Of a stretch of DNA of 64,000 nucleotides, positions 10,595 to 21,701 are shown piece by piece; within the stretch, counting starts at the first letter, position 1, and each line of letters starts with the position of its first letter. The stretch is from an uncultured Paraburkholderia sp. (lineage in GTDB: Bacteria > Pseudomonadota > Gammaproteobacteria > Burkholderiales > Burkholderiaceae). The stretch is taken from NCBI GenBank assembly GCA_940746715.1, contig CALNWN010000003.1, forward strand, positions 62,001 through 126,000, written 5' to 3'. The notes below the pieces were generated by a model. It did not search any database. It was given only the letters and a program-made list of their open reading frames with translations, and was not told where the DNA came from. The position numbers were made by a program, and so were the translations under genes.

Positions 10595-11453
10595 ATGTAT
10601 GCAATAACAGGAATCACCGGCAAGGTCGGCGGCGCACTGGCCCGCCAGATGCTGGCATCAGGTCAGCCAGTGCGCGCAGTCGTGCGCGACGCGGGCCGGG
10701 TCGTGGGCGGAGCGCGGTTGCGAGATCTCGACGGCTCGCATGGAAGACCCTTCGTCGCTCGCCGACGCGTTTGCAGGCGCGATGGGCGTTTTCATCCTGC
10801 CGCCTCCGGAGTTCGATCCGGAGCCCGGGTATCCGGAAGCACGCAAGGTAATCGAAGCCGTGTCCGCAGCGCTGTTGAAGGCGCGCCCCGAAAGGGTTGT
10901 TTGCCTGTCGACGATCGGCGCGCAGGCTAACGAGCCCAATCTGCTCACGCAACTCACGCTGATGGAGCAGGCGCTGCGCGAGATGCCGATGCCGGTGACG
11001 TTCCTGCGACCTGGCTGGTTCATGGAGAACGCCGCGTGGGATGTCGCGTCCGCGCGCGACAATGGCGTCGTCGCCAGTTACCTCCAGCCGCTCGACAAGC
11101 CCGTGCCAATGGTCGCCACCGCGGACGTAGGCCGCGTGGCGGCAGAACTGCTCCGGCAGACGTGGCACGGTGTGCGCATCGTCGAGCTCGAAGGCCCCCG
11201 CCGGGTGAGTCCCAACGACCTCGCGTCGGCCTTTGCCCGCGTATTGGGCCGTGAGGTACGCGCGGAAGTGGTCGACAGGCGAACCTGGGAGGCGCTGTTC
11301 TGCGCGCAGGGCATGAAGCATCCGTTACCGCGCATGCGCATGCTGGACGGCTTCAACGAAGGGTGGATCGATTTCGAAAGTCATCCTGACGAAATCTTGC
11401 ACGGCCACGTCGCACTGGAGACGGTTCTGGGCGAGCTTGTGTCGCGGGTCTGA
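10595..11453 (+). pseudogene. NmrA-like NAD(P)-binding protein, one frameshift
   Basis: 'MYAITGITGKVGGALARQMLASGQPVRAVVRD' then frame change near 10700 to 'MEDPSSLADAFAGAMGVFILPPP...'. Confidence 0.8.
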
Positions 11454-11678
11454 ACAAATTCGGTGGGCGACGCGTGGCGCGTTGGCGCTACGCTCCACCT
11501 ACGCATCAGGTCCCCCGTCAAACGAATGACGATATTCCACGTCGGGAGGAGTGTCGCAATTGTCGCCATTAATGTCATTTATGACTATGGCGCACGCCCC
11601 CGTCGCGAGTCTAGACTGCGAAGCATTCCGGCATCCGCAGGTCTTGCCTGCACTTTCAGTCCGATAGGGGCCCATCCG

Positions 11679-12086
11679 ATGACATTTTCGCCAGAACTCC
11701 GCCTGCTGACGCTGACTGTGATTGCGACGCTGCTGATGTGGATCCCCTACATGCTGGCCAGAATCATGACGCGTGGCCTGATGGCGGCCTTCAACAATCC
11801 CGATCCGTCCCGTCCGCCCGATCCGGCGTGGGCAGAACGCGCACGGCGCGCGCATGCGAACGCGGTCGAGAATCTCGTCGTGTTCGCCCCGCTCGTGTTG
11901 ATGTGCGCAATGACAGGTGCGAGCAGCCCGGCGACGGTGTTCTCGGCCAAGCTCTATCTGGGCGCTCGGCTGATTCACTACATTGTCTACGCCGCAGGCA
12001 TTCCCGTCGTTCGCACGATCGCTTTCCTGGCCGGCTTCGCGGCGACGCTCACGTTCGCTGTTGCGTTGCTCGGCCACGCGGTCTAG
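11679..12086 (+). CDS. MAPEG-family membrane protein
   Basis: 135-aa four-TM protein 'RARRAHANAVENLVVFAPLVL...LYLGARLIHYIVYAAGIPVVRTIAF'. Confidence 0.85.
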   Translation: MTFSPELRLLTLTVIATLLMWIPYMLARIMTRGLMAAFNNPDPSRPPDPAWAERARRAHANAVENLVVFAPLVLMCAMTGASSPATVFSAKLYLGARLIHYIVYAAGIPVVRTIAFLAGFAATLTFAVALLGHAV

Positions 12087-12130
12087 CCACCCCCTTGCAT
12101 TTTACCTGTTCGCATACTCCAGAGGTCACC

Positions 12131-13068
12131 ATGAAATCGACTCCCGGCAACATCCTCGACACGATCGGCAACACGTCGCTCGTACCGTTGCGAAACGTGG
12201 TCCCGAAGAACGGCGCGCGCGTTTTCGTCAAGCTCGAAAGTCAGAATCCGACTGGCAGCATGAAAGACCGGATCGCGCTCGAGATGATAGAAGCGCCGGA
12301 GCGCGACGGGCGTCTGAAACCCGGCGGCGCAGTGGTCGAATACACCGGCGGCAGCACAGGCGTGTCACTTGCGCTGGTGTGTGCCGTCAAGCGGCATCCG
12401 CTGCATCTGGTTTCATCGGATGCGTTCTCGAAGGAGAAACTGGATCACATGCGTCTGCTTGGCGCGAAGCTGACGATCGTCCCCAGCGACAACGGCAAGC
12501 AAACCGAGAAGCTGACGAAGGACATGATTCGCGAAGCGCATCGGATTGCGGGAGAGATGGGCGCTACATTACTGCGCAGATGGAAAACACCGATCAGCTC
12601 AACGCCTATACCAAGATGGCCGACGAGATCTGGGAGCAGACCGGCGGCCGTCTCGACGGCTTCGTTCAGGGCGTCGGCACTGCCGCGTCGCTGCGCGCGA
12701 TCTCGCGGCGCTTGCGCGAACACGATGCACGCATTCGGATCACCGGGGTCGAGCCGGCAGAATCTGCGGTGCTGTCGGGTGGCCCGACCGGGTCGCACAA
12801 GATAGACGGGATCGACGCGGGCTATGTCGTGCCGCTTTGGCACGACGGCATCGCCGACGAACTCGAGAGTGTCTCAACGGACGATGCGAGAGCCATGGCG
12901 TTCCGGCTGGCCGCTGAGGAAGGGCTCTTCTGCGGGACTTCGACGGGAGCCAACGTAACCGGCGCATTGCGACTCGCCGAACGGCTGGGCCCGGACGCCA
13001 CGGTCGTGACGATCATGTGCGACACGGGCATGAAGTATCTAAAGTCGTTCGCGCAAACGATGGACTGA
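12131..13068 (+). pseudogene. Cysteine synthase-family PLP enzyme, one frameshift
   Basis: 'ILDTIGNTSLVPLRNV', 'KLESQNPTGSMKDRIAL' then frame change near 12565 to 'MENTDQLNAYTKMADEIWEQTGGRLDGFVQGVGTAAS'. Confidence 0.85.
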
Positions 13069-13215
13069 TGGCTCCTTTGATACATCGTAGCCGGTACCGC
13101 TTTGCACCGAACGGCAGCCGCCTGCATTGGGTGCACTTGTCACAATACCTCCGCTTTATCTCGGAAGAGATCGTTTCGCAGTACGCATGCGATATCCGAG
13201 TAAATCGAAGCCGTC

Positions 13216-13251
13216 GCACCTATGCGACGATGAGCACCTATGCGACGATGA
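13216..13251. repeat. Two-copy 18-bp tandem repeat GCACCTATGCGACGATGA
   Basis: Exact duplication visible in sequence. Confidence 0.85.
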
Positions 13252-13607
13252 GGGGAAGCTGATCAACCATTGAGCAGCGCGCGTCAGGAGAGGCAGACTA
13301 GCCGCCGGTTGTATCGGCGGCGTTGATCGCTGATTCAACTGCCGGGCGGTTCTGCCGCTCGCCGACTAGGATCTGCTGCCGAAACGACTGACGATCCAGT
13401 CTTCGTTGATGGGTTCGCCGCACGTCATCCTGACACGCGACATGCCAAGACTTGCCGCGAGCGTCCACGTCGGCAGCGTAGGGCATGTCGCTTCGCAAAT
13501 CTGGCGTTAGCTGACCGGCCAGTGCACCGCGTTCCGTACGGTGTGGCTTGAGCGTCTTCTGTCGCTCGCGAAGCAGTCGTAAGCTCTTATCAGCGGAGCG
13601 TCCGGAT

Positions 13608-13725
13608 AGGGTCCGGGAGTACGCACTGGCGACTGGCCGTTTCCAGGCAGCGAAATTCCACTGACTGCTTTAGGGCGATGCATTTGACGAGCGGACTGAC
13701 GCAGTTCGACCCATAGGCGTCCTTC
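13608..13725 (+). repeat. Dispersed repeat copy A (about 110 bp), related to reverse complement of 42426-42545
   Basis: GGTCCGGGAGTACGCACTGGCGACTGGCCGTTTCC... matches GGTCGGGAGTACGCACTGCCGACTGGCGGCTTCC... with conserved spacing. Confidence 0.7.
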
Positions 13726-14189
13726 GACCAAGCGTGTCGCCTATGGCGGTTTCTAAACTAGAGCGGTCATTCGAGTTGCCGGCCCGGCCGACGACAACCG
13801 GCCGTAGCAGACACTCGCCGTCAAACTGCCATGCAAGGGGAATGCACCGGTTTGCGGTCGTTCGCGATGGAATGTGGTAGAACGTCCGCTCTCAAGAACG
13901 GAGAACGCGTCCTGACGACCCACTGTGGCCGATCGACCCAACGCGACGGATAACGTGACTTTCAAGGCAAAATGGCTTCGTATAGTCGCATTGGACGACG
14001 TTGACTCGGCCGTTGCTGCATTGACGCCGAGTCGACACTCCGTCGGCAATGTAGCGGCTGCGGACGCTGAGTAAGCGTGTCGCCGGTACCTTCTCCACCT
14101 GAGGGGGTACGCAGGACGTGCCCGCTTGCGCGAGCGGCTACGCGCCTACGTCTACAATGCGATTCAAGATACCCTGGACGTCCACCGCG

Positions 14190-14552
14190 ATGAGCAACCC
14201 TTTGAACATGGACCTGCGCGCTCGGGCGGAGCTGCTGTCCTATCTTGTTGCGTCACATTTTCTTGCGCGGCATATGACGGGCAAATGGCTGTCGGTCGAG
14301 CATGTCGTTGAGTCGACGGGCCTTTGGCTAAAGACGAACGGTGCGGGAGTTGATGTGATGGGGCGGGTGATGTTGTCGGCCCGCGCCCATGATCTGGCTC
14401 AGAGGCTCGAAAACACGCTCGGGTCAGCGGTGACGTCCAAATCGGTAACCGCGCTCTTCTGTGAAAACCTGCGCCCCGATTTCCGGTCACCAGTTGCGCG
14501 GCAAATCTACCAGCACTGCCTCACGCATCTGTTCAACTCGGGATGCTGGTGA
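14190..14552 (+). CDS. Hypothetical protein, convergent to the recombinase operon
   Basis: ORF 'MSNPLNMDLRARAELLSYLVASHFLARHMTGKWLSVEHVVESTGLWLKTNGAGVDVMG...'; family not recognised. Confidence 0.45.
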   Translation: MSNPLNMDLRARAELLSYLVASHFLARHMTGKWLSVEHVVESTGLWLKTNGAGVDVMGRVMLSARAHDLAQRLENTLGSAVTSKSVTALFCENLRPDFRSPVARQIYQHCLTHLFNSGCW

Positions 14553-14561
14553 ACGCGGGCT

Positions 14562-15176
14562 TCAGGCCTTATTGATGCGGCGCCTCCTGCGTTTTTTGCC
14601 TTTCGACGTTGCGACTATTCCCGTGACCACCTCGTAGGCAAGCTTCATGTGGCGCCCCGGTGCCATCGAGATGTCTGCTTGACTGACGGCGCGGTCGAGC
14701 ACCGCGGCATATTCGGGATGACGGGATGCAAGCCAGTCAGCGATGACTTCGTCGTGAATCCAGGTCCGTGCCCAACCTGCAGCCAGTGTCACAAAAACGA
14801 GGTTTTCGTGATGGTGAGCCAGAAGGGCTTCCACGTCTCTTTGCGCCGCAGTCAGTTTTTCGACGGTGCGACCAAGCTGACGTGCTGAAGCAGGGTTCAA
14901 CTGAGCGCTATGCCCGTGGTCGATACGCTTCGCTGGGGGCGTCGCCGCCAGCAGGGCTCGGGCGAAATCACCGCTCAGGTTTTCCTGGCGAACCATAAGC
15001 GAGAGAGTCTCCCGCTGCTGCGCTGGAGACATTCGCTGCAGCGCTTGGACTGTTCGTACAGGTAGCGTCCGTCCCGCAACAATCGCTGCGGCTTCCTCAC
15101 TGAGGCAGGGTGGTGCGACACTGCTCCCTGGCGCACCGGTGCGGCAGACGAATCGCGGGCTCGGCGCTGCTCTCAT
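14562..15176 (-). CDS. RepB/ParB C-terminal-domain-like protein
   Basis: 'RTLPVRTVQALQRMSPAQQRETLSLMVRQENLSGDFARALLAATPPAKR' resembles the RepB partition family C-terminal domain; ATGA overlap with upstream ORF. Confidence 0.6.
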   Translation of the reverse strand: MRAAPSPRFVCRTGAPGSSVAPPCLSEEAAAIVAGRTLPVRTVQALQRMSPAQQRETLSLMVRQENLSGDFARALLAATPPAKRIDHGHSAQLNPASARQLGRTVEKLTAAQRDVEALLAHHHENLVFVTLAAGWARTWIHDEVIADWLASRHPEYAAVLDRAVSQADISMAPGRHMKLAYEVVTGIVATSKGKKRRRRRINKA

Positions 15177-15496
15177 CGCGGCCTCCTCGTGAGGCGCTCG
15201 TGAAGGAGCCGAGGCACAGTGGTGAAACCACGAGTCGTCATGAGCGCGACGAAGGCGGGGTCCCCCAGGAGTTCACGCAGAATCGCAACGAGCTGAGCAG
15301 CCTCGCTGTGAGTAGCTCGCATGCGGTTGACTGCGTGTCGTTGCTTCGCCAGTTCGAGGCTGAGAACGGACTGCGCCTTAACTCGCGGCGTTTTACGCGC
15401 GCCGGCGTTGGACGTGTGAGGCGCGGCATCGTCGCGTGGACGACTGCGTTCCGCTACGCGTGCCTCGCCGTTTTCCCTGTCGCCTATCGGTCTCAT
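15173..15496 (-). CDS. Hypothetical protein (107 aa) of the recombinase operon
   Basis: ATGA overlaps on both sides with recombinase 3' end and RepB-like ORF. Confidence 0.55.
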   Translation of the reverse strand: MRPIGDRENGEARVAERSRPRDDAAPHTSNAGARKTPRVKAQSVLSLELAKQRHAVNRMRATHSEAAQLVAILRELLGDPAFVALMTTRGFTTVPRLLHERLTRRPR

Positions 15497-17082
15497 GGTC
15501 GCTCGCCCGCCAGACTGTGACCCGTCAGTGCTTCGAGCGGCACAGTGTCAGCAATAGCCAGCAGTGACTTCAGGTCCGGCCGCTGGTACACACGAAAGTG
15601 TGTCTGCCCGTGACGGTAGACAACGGTATATGCCCCAGCGACAAGACTTCCGCGTGGGAAGACATGAAAGTCGAGCAATTCAGCCCCCGACCGTTCGATA
15701 CGTCCGTAGACGAGGAAGTCGACAGGAAAGCCGTCAGGCCAGCGCGCCACCCAGTAAGGCACATGCCCCGCGATGAGCCACGGACTGCGGACGGCAAGCT
15801 TGATTCTGAGCCACTTGTCAACGCACAGCGTATCGGTGTGCTTTGCGTACTTTGCTTCGTGACCGCGAGAGCGGAACACTTCCAGAGTGACGTCTGCAAC
15901 CTGCATTTCCACCCGTCGCTCAACGTACCGATTGGCTGAGCGCTCTGCAGCCAGCTTCGGAACATAGCCTACCTGCTTATACGCCTCGTACAGACTTCCG
16001 AATTCGTGCATGACCTGCTCGACGGACGGTGCGCTTCGATAACGCCTCAGCGTTGCCTGGTCCAGTCTGCCTCCTTGCCAACCACTTTCCGCAAGCCCTC
16101 GACAATTTCTTCGCGCGTGGGCTTTCTGCGCCGCGCCTCCATCTTTTTCTGCACGGCCGAGAAAATGCGCCCCTCGACGACCGGTTCAAACGCATTCTCT
16201 GCGCGTATCCACTGCTGACGAGGGACCCGTTGCCACCCAGTGTCGAGCTTGGACGAGGTCCTGCTGTAGACGTTGGTGCCGATATAGGCTTCACTTCTGA
16301 GGATGCGAAGAATGTTCTGTGCCTGCCATGGTCGCCCAAAGCTGTTGCGGAGGCTCAAAGTCATTGAGCCGCCTGGCGATGGTCTCGCCAGTGACCAATG
16401 GCGTTGCATACCATTCGAACATCTTCCTGACGAGCGATGTCTCCACTGCGGACGCCGGAGCGATGACGACGCGGTCATTCTGGACGCTTTTGTATTCGTA
16501 TCGACCAAGCGGCCGCCGCGTCCCGCTTTTTGAGTCAACGAGGATGCGCTGAAGACCGTATCCTGGTGGTCCGCCGGCGTGAAAGCCGCGCTGCGCATTG
16601 AGGCATTGTCCAAGGAAAACCTTGCGGGACATCTCGCGGCTAAACTCTGCCGCCATCGCCCGCTTGAGCGCCTTCATGACGGAGGTTGCGGGACTTGCAT
16701 CGTTCGAGAACGACTCGGCAACATAGATGACATTTACACCTGCGCGCCTGCACGCGTACTCGTAGAACGCCGCCTCATCCACGTCCTGAAAGCGGCCCCA
16801 CCGGCTCACATCGAATACGAGAACGGTGTTGAATCTCCGGCGCGGATTCTGGACGTCCAGCAGCAACTGCACCAGTGCCGGACGTTGCCTGAACGTGAGG
16901 CCGCTCAAGCCAGCGTCTTCGTAATCAGCAACGACGCGGAAATTGTGGGCACGCGCATATTCCGCGATAGCCTGTCGCTGGAATAGAGGTGAATATTCCT
17001 GGTGGTCCGTCGACATGCGGATGTACTGAGCCGTTCGCTGAAGCGCATGGGGGTTGGTTCCGCTCGTCGTCACAAAAGCCAT
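15493..17082 (-). pseudogene. Large serine recombinase, two frameshifts
   Basis: 'AQYIRMSTDHQEYSPLFQRQAIAEYARAHNFRVVADYEDAGLSGL', 'VLVFDVSRWGRFQDVDEAAFYEYACRRAGVNVIYVAE'; frame changes near 16345 and 16065; C-terminus '...MHEFGSLYEAYKQVGYVPK...'. Confidence 0.85.
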
Positions 17083-17759
17083 GGCGTACATCCAAAGGCA
17101 GCACAAGTCTGTAGTAGTGACTTTGGATGGAAAATCAAGTCAATTCGGATCCGGGCGCCCGTTCGGGCACCCTCCGAAGGGAAATAACGAGCACTGGCAA
17201 TGTGTTACGGGACTGTCGGCACAGCAACGCCAAACGGCTTTTTGCCGCGGTTTTCTCCGGCCTGCGAATAAAACCATTCCTCCCTGTGCAGGCGGCTCCG
17301 CCTGGCGCGACTCAACGCATTGCGGAAACGCAGAAGAGGTGATGACTCAAGGTATGTGCATCGATCCATGCGGGGGCCCAATCAATCCTGCGGCTGAGCG
17401 TCCTCTCACTTGCAAAGTGTCCCGGAACGCCCGAAGCATGGACCACCTTGGCGCGAAGTCCGATGGCTCCGCTCCTCGCATAAGGATGGACATTGTGGCG
17501 CTCATGCGCCCGATGTGACTGCATGACCGCGTCGTGTCTTGCAGCGTTGAATGCCGGCGGGCATGTATCGGACGCCGCCGCCCACTGACTCGCAACGGAG
17601 ACCGCACGCAGGCGCTGCTCGATCAACTGAGTAATTTCAGCAGAGCCAGGCTGGGTCTGGCGATTTACATGGCACCGAAGAGCATTGACTCGGCCGACGA
17701 ACTCGATGAAGGGAATGCAGGGCACCCGGGCAGGCAACCTTGAGCTGGATATCAGCCGC

Positions 17760-18115
17760 AGACCCTTGGGACCGTGGGCCGGCGCCTGCAGCAACTGGTT
17801 CAAAATCTGACAGTCGATGCTCTTCAACATGTCGCGCCGGATGCGGTGGTGCGCGTGAAGGTGGACGGGGACGCCCGGTGCGAATCGACGCGAGGAACCG
17901 TGGACCGGCGATCGAGCGGGAGGCGCTGGCGCGCATCTTTGAACCGATTATGCGGGGAGCAAGCGATGCGCAAACCTGTGGTGAGGGCAGCCTTGGACTC
18001 GGCCCGCACATTGCACGGCAGATTGCGTGGGCGCATCATAGAGGAATCGACGCGCGCTTGAACGAAACGGAGACTGTGTTTCTCTCTGTCACTGCCGCGC
18101 CCACTGGACGGCGAA
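17760..18115 (+). pseudogene. Sensor histidine kinase HATPase-domain remnant
   Basis: 'LQQLVQNLTVDALQH', 'GPAIEREALARIFEPIMRG...GEGSLGLGPHIARQIAWAHH' across two frames. Confidence 0.7.
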
Positions 18116-18312
18116 ACACCATTGAAGACGGCTGCAGAGGCATAGGCCCGCGCGTGTTCGACCGTCTCACGGCACCATGCTTTGCCGGGGATAAACCGCG
18201 CCATTCAGTACAGCGAGCGGAAAGCGGGGAATGGAATGCCTTCGCCCGAAGGGGTGGCCTTCGGCTCGTCGCATTTGCTCGCCGGGACATTCGTGCGCTT
18301 CCCATGGCGTGC

Positions 18313-19076
18313 CTAATCTGGCGCGGCTCCCTGGTCGCCTGCGCGCTGGCCGGCAACCATCTCCGTCAGCCAGTTCACGAGGAGGCTGGTATAGGCCCGC
18401 TGGCTGGCGTCGTCCGACAGCCCGTGATCTGCTCCAGCGATGATCCGGTAGGTGAGCGAGTGGGCATTCAGAAAGGCCTGTAAATAGCTGGCGATTGCAG
18501 GGTGCGGCACAATCTCGTCGTGCTCCGATTCAACGAGCAACACATCACCGCCAAAGCGGGCGGCCGCCCGCAATGCGCGGTTGTCCGACGACGCCACAAT
18601 CCGTTTGCGATACGCCACCAGGTCATGTTCGACATGGAGTGCGCGCTTTGGTGTATTCCAGCCGTCGTCGAGGTACAGCGCCGGCACGCGCAGACCCAGC
18701 CAACGAACGGGTCGCAGTTCAGTCAGAATGGATGCGAGATAGCCTCCATAGCTGCTGCCGACTACGGCGACTGCCTCCCGGTCGATCGACGGGAGTGCAA
18801 CGAGCGCATCATACGCAGCGAGCAGATCCTGCAGATTGGTCTCCCGGGTTACGTTCTGCTGTTCGTCCTGTGTTCGCCCATGCCCCGTCAGATCGAACGT
18901 CAGGCAAATGCAGCCCAGTGCCACCGCCTGCTTGGCGCGCTCCAGATACTGCTCTTGGCTGCCCCCCAGCCATGCACGAAAAGAACACCCGGAACGGCAG
19001 TCTTCGGTGCGAGGACGGTACCGTCGAGGTATCCACGCTCCAGCTTTATCTGAACGCTGTAACGTTCTGCTGTCAT
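18313..19076 (-). pseudogene. Alpha/beta hydrolase, one frameshift in a G homopolymer
   Basis: 'MTAERYSVQIKLERGYLDGTVLAPKTAVPGVLFVHGWG' then, in another frame, 'GGSQEQYLERAKQAVALGCICLTFDLTGHG', 'GSSYGGYLAS'; shift at the run 18962-18967. Confidence 0.8.
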
Positions 19077-19385
19077 CTGTTACCACTCCCTTGCAATATA
19101 TGGTGATCCACCGTGTAGTACTTCGTGATGGCGCCCGCGTGCGGATCGACGCCTTGATAAACAATCGAGGCGCATCGGGAGTTGACGGCTTGCCAGCGCG
19201 CCGATGTCGGGTACTCCGATTCGCGTGATGCCCGGGCATAGGTCAGACGCGCTGGCCCGTGTTCGATTTGAGACACCGTCGACATTTCTCGTCCAGCCTG
19301 TGGGTAACGGACAGCGTGGCGCCGATAGCGGTACTTTCGACCACACATTGGCAGAGCACCGATGCGCGCGTACTCAGTTACGCCT

Positions 19386-20558
19386 CTATGAACCGACGCT
19401 CAGGCGCGTCGGCCGAGTGATAAGAGCTGACATTGAGATCGAGTCGATGGTTTTTACCCCACAGAGCATCATTGCGCGTCGCGCTTCATCGAGAAGGATG
19501 TCAATGGCGCGTAGTGCGCCGTCCGTGGCCGCCGGCAGCGGCGCCGAAAAGCGCAGGCCTTCCTATCGCGACCGCACGCGCCCCAACAGCGACTGACTTT
19601 ACTAGATCCACACCACGCCGAATCCCGGAATCAATAATGAGCTCTATCCCGCTGCCAACCGCCGCTGCAATCGCCTGCAGCGATTCGAAGCTTGACTCAG
19701 CACCGTCGAGTTGACGTCCGCCGTGATTGGAAATCCAGATGGCGTCAACCCCAACCTGAGACAGTCGGATAGCGTCGCGAGGGTGCTGCACGCCTTTGAC
19801 GACGATCGGGCCGTCCCAAAGATCTCTGAGCCGCGACAGATCCTCCCAGTCAAAGCGCGAATCCAGCATTCGACCCACCTTTGCGGCAATAGTTAACCCG
19901 GCATCATCGCTTCCCCCCAGCCCGCGGATGTTTTCGAATTGAGGCGTTCCCCTTGCGGCGACCTGCAACGCCCACCTCGGGGAGTCAGTAGTTGATACGC
20001 TTGGGGAATGCCAAGCCGCATGGGAATGCCAACCCCATTTCTAAGGTCTCGTTCGCGTTTTCCCCCAATTGCAAGGTCGACTGTGACGACTAGTGCTTCG
20101 AAATTTGCCGCTTTCGCGCGCTCCACCAACGACCGCGTGAATGCGCGATCCTTCAATGTGTATAGCTGAAACCATAGGCGTCCATCGACACTCCGCCTAA
20201 CCTCCTCCATGGAGGTCGTCGCCATGGACGAGAGGACGTACGGGATGCCGCGCTTTGCTGCGGCTCGCGCGATAGCAACGTCAGCTCCACGACAAGCCAG
20301 CGCACACGATCCCATCGGAGAAATCACCAGCGGCGCAGCACTTGGTAGGCGGAGCAACGTGGTACGGAGTTCAGGGTTTTCAACATTGTTCAGCACGCGC
20401 GGAGCCAACGTCGTCTGCTCAAACACTGACCGGTTTCTCGCGAGAGTGATTTCGTCTTCCGCGCCACCGTCGATGAATTCGAAGATGAATCTCGGAAGCG
20501 ACTTTCGAGCGATTCCACGAAGATCGCTAATCGAAAGCGCACGCTCAAGCTTATTCAT
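19386..20558 (-). pseudogene. FMN-dependent alpha-hydroxy-acid dehydrogenase (LldD-like), two frameshifts
   Basis: 'LSISDLRGIARKSLPRFIFEFIDGGAEDEITL', 'GPIVVKGVQHPRDAIRLSQVGVDAIWISNHGGRQLDG', 'AIDILLDEARRAMMLCGVKTIDSIS' in three frames. Confidence 0.85.
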
Positions 20559-21439
20559 TCTATGTCTCCCGACTCTCACAGGCGAACCCAGATACAGCGA
20601 CTCGTTTCGCGAGGGCACTTAACGAGTGATAAGCCCCAGATACCGTGACGTCCCACGCGGCGAGTGCCACCTCTTGCTGATTAACCACCTTCGTATCCCG
20701 TGTGCAGGCGGCCCCATCACCGCGTCTTTCGGGCCCAAAGTCATGATATCGCCGACAGAGTTACGCACAGTGTCTTAAGCATGATTTCAGGCAAATCGTC
20801 AGCAACTCCGTGGCACGTATATCGTCAGACAGGTAATCGATCGATACGACACGATTGAAAAAGAACTGGCACCCGTAAAAAATGCCATTCAAACGCTCCA
20901 TGCGAATCCCGACGTGTTTTCGTTTGGGACGGCCGTCGGCGACCCTGCCTACTGGTGACGGGAGGCCTCAGTCGATTCGCAATGCGAACCATTGCAACGT
21001 CATGACCGCAGCACGGGCTCTATCTGCCGCCGCCAGATCAGCGGCATGAGCACGTAACGCAGCGACGATCATGCCCATCAGCACCCGCATGCCCCGATAC
21101 ATCACCGAGCCGACGTCGTAACTCAAGCCGACCGTGCCTCGAGCGAGGACCGCCTATTGCCACACGACGAACTGTTCGGCGAATAATTCGACGGGCAGTT
21201 GCGTCCGGACGTGAGCACGGTATAGCCGACCGGTAGGATCCCGAGGCCGATCTGGGCGCAGCCGGCATCGGTGGCCGCGTGCTCAAGCGCGGACAGCGCA
21301 TCCCGATGGCGAACGGACGCGACGCGCTGCCCCGCTCGACGTCGATCCTGCCGTGCGCGCACGCGCGGCCGCACGACATATCAAAGCGACGCCCCCTCGT
21401 CGTGCGTGGGCCTCGCCATCAGAACATCGGTCAATTTGA

Positions 21440-21698
21440 GCACGGGACAATGCGCACCGGCGCCGGCCAAGGCATCGCGAATCCGATCGGGCAGATCTGG
21501 TCGGCCGCGTTGCTGCTTCAGCACCTCGGTCGCGGAGAATCGCGCTACGAAGCCGCGGCCGCCGAAATCGTCGCCGCGATCGAATCCGTCCTCGTCGCCG
21601 GCCCGCGCACGCGCGACATGGGCGGCACCGCCACCACCGAAGAACTGGGCGCCGCGATAGCGCACACCATCGTGAATCCCGCATCGATCGAGGAATGA
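21440..21698 (+). pseudogene. C-terminal remnant of isopropylmalate/tartrate dehydrogenase-family protein
   Basis: 'GAGQGIANPIGQIWSAALLLQHLGRGESRYEAAAAEIVAAIESVL'. Confidence 0.65.
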
Positions 21699-21701
21699 CC
21701 C

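Noticed and set aside
17054-17518. 154-aa plus ORF starting inside the 5' end of the recombinase
   Set aside because: No domain signal; overlaps the recombinase start antisense.
18962-18967. Treating every single-nt frameshift as biological
   Set aside because: Some fall in homopolymers (C6 at 18962-18967, CCC at 3254-3256) and could be sequencing errors; larger deletions and the tandem duplication cannot, so the erosion claim rests mainly on those.
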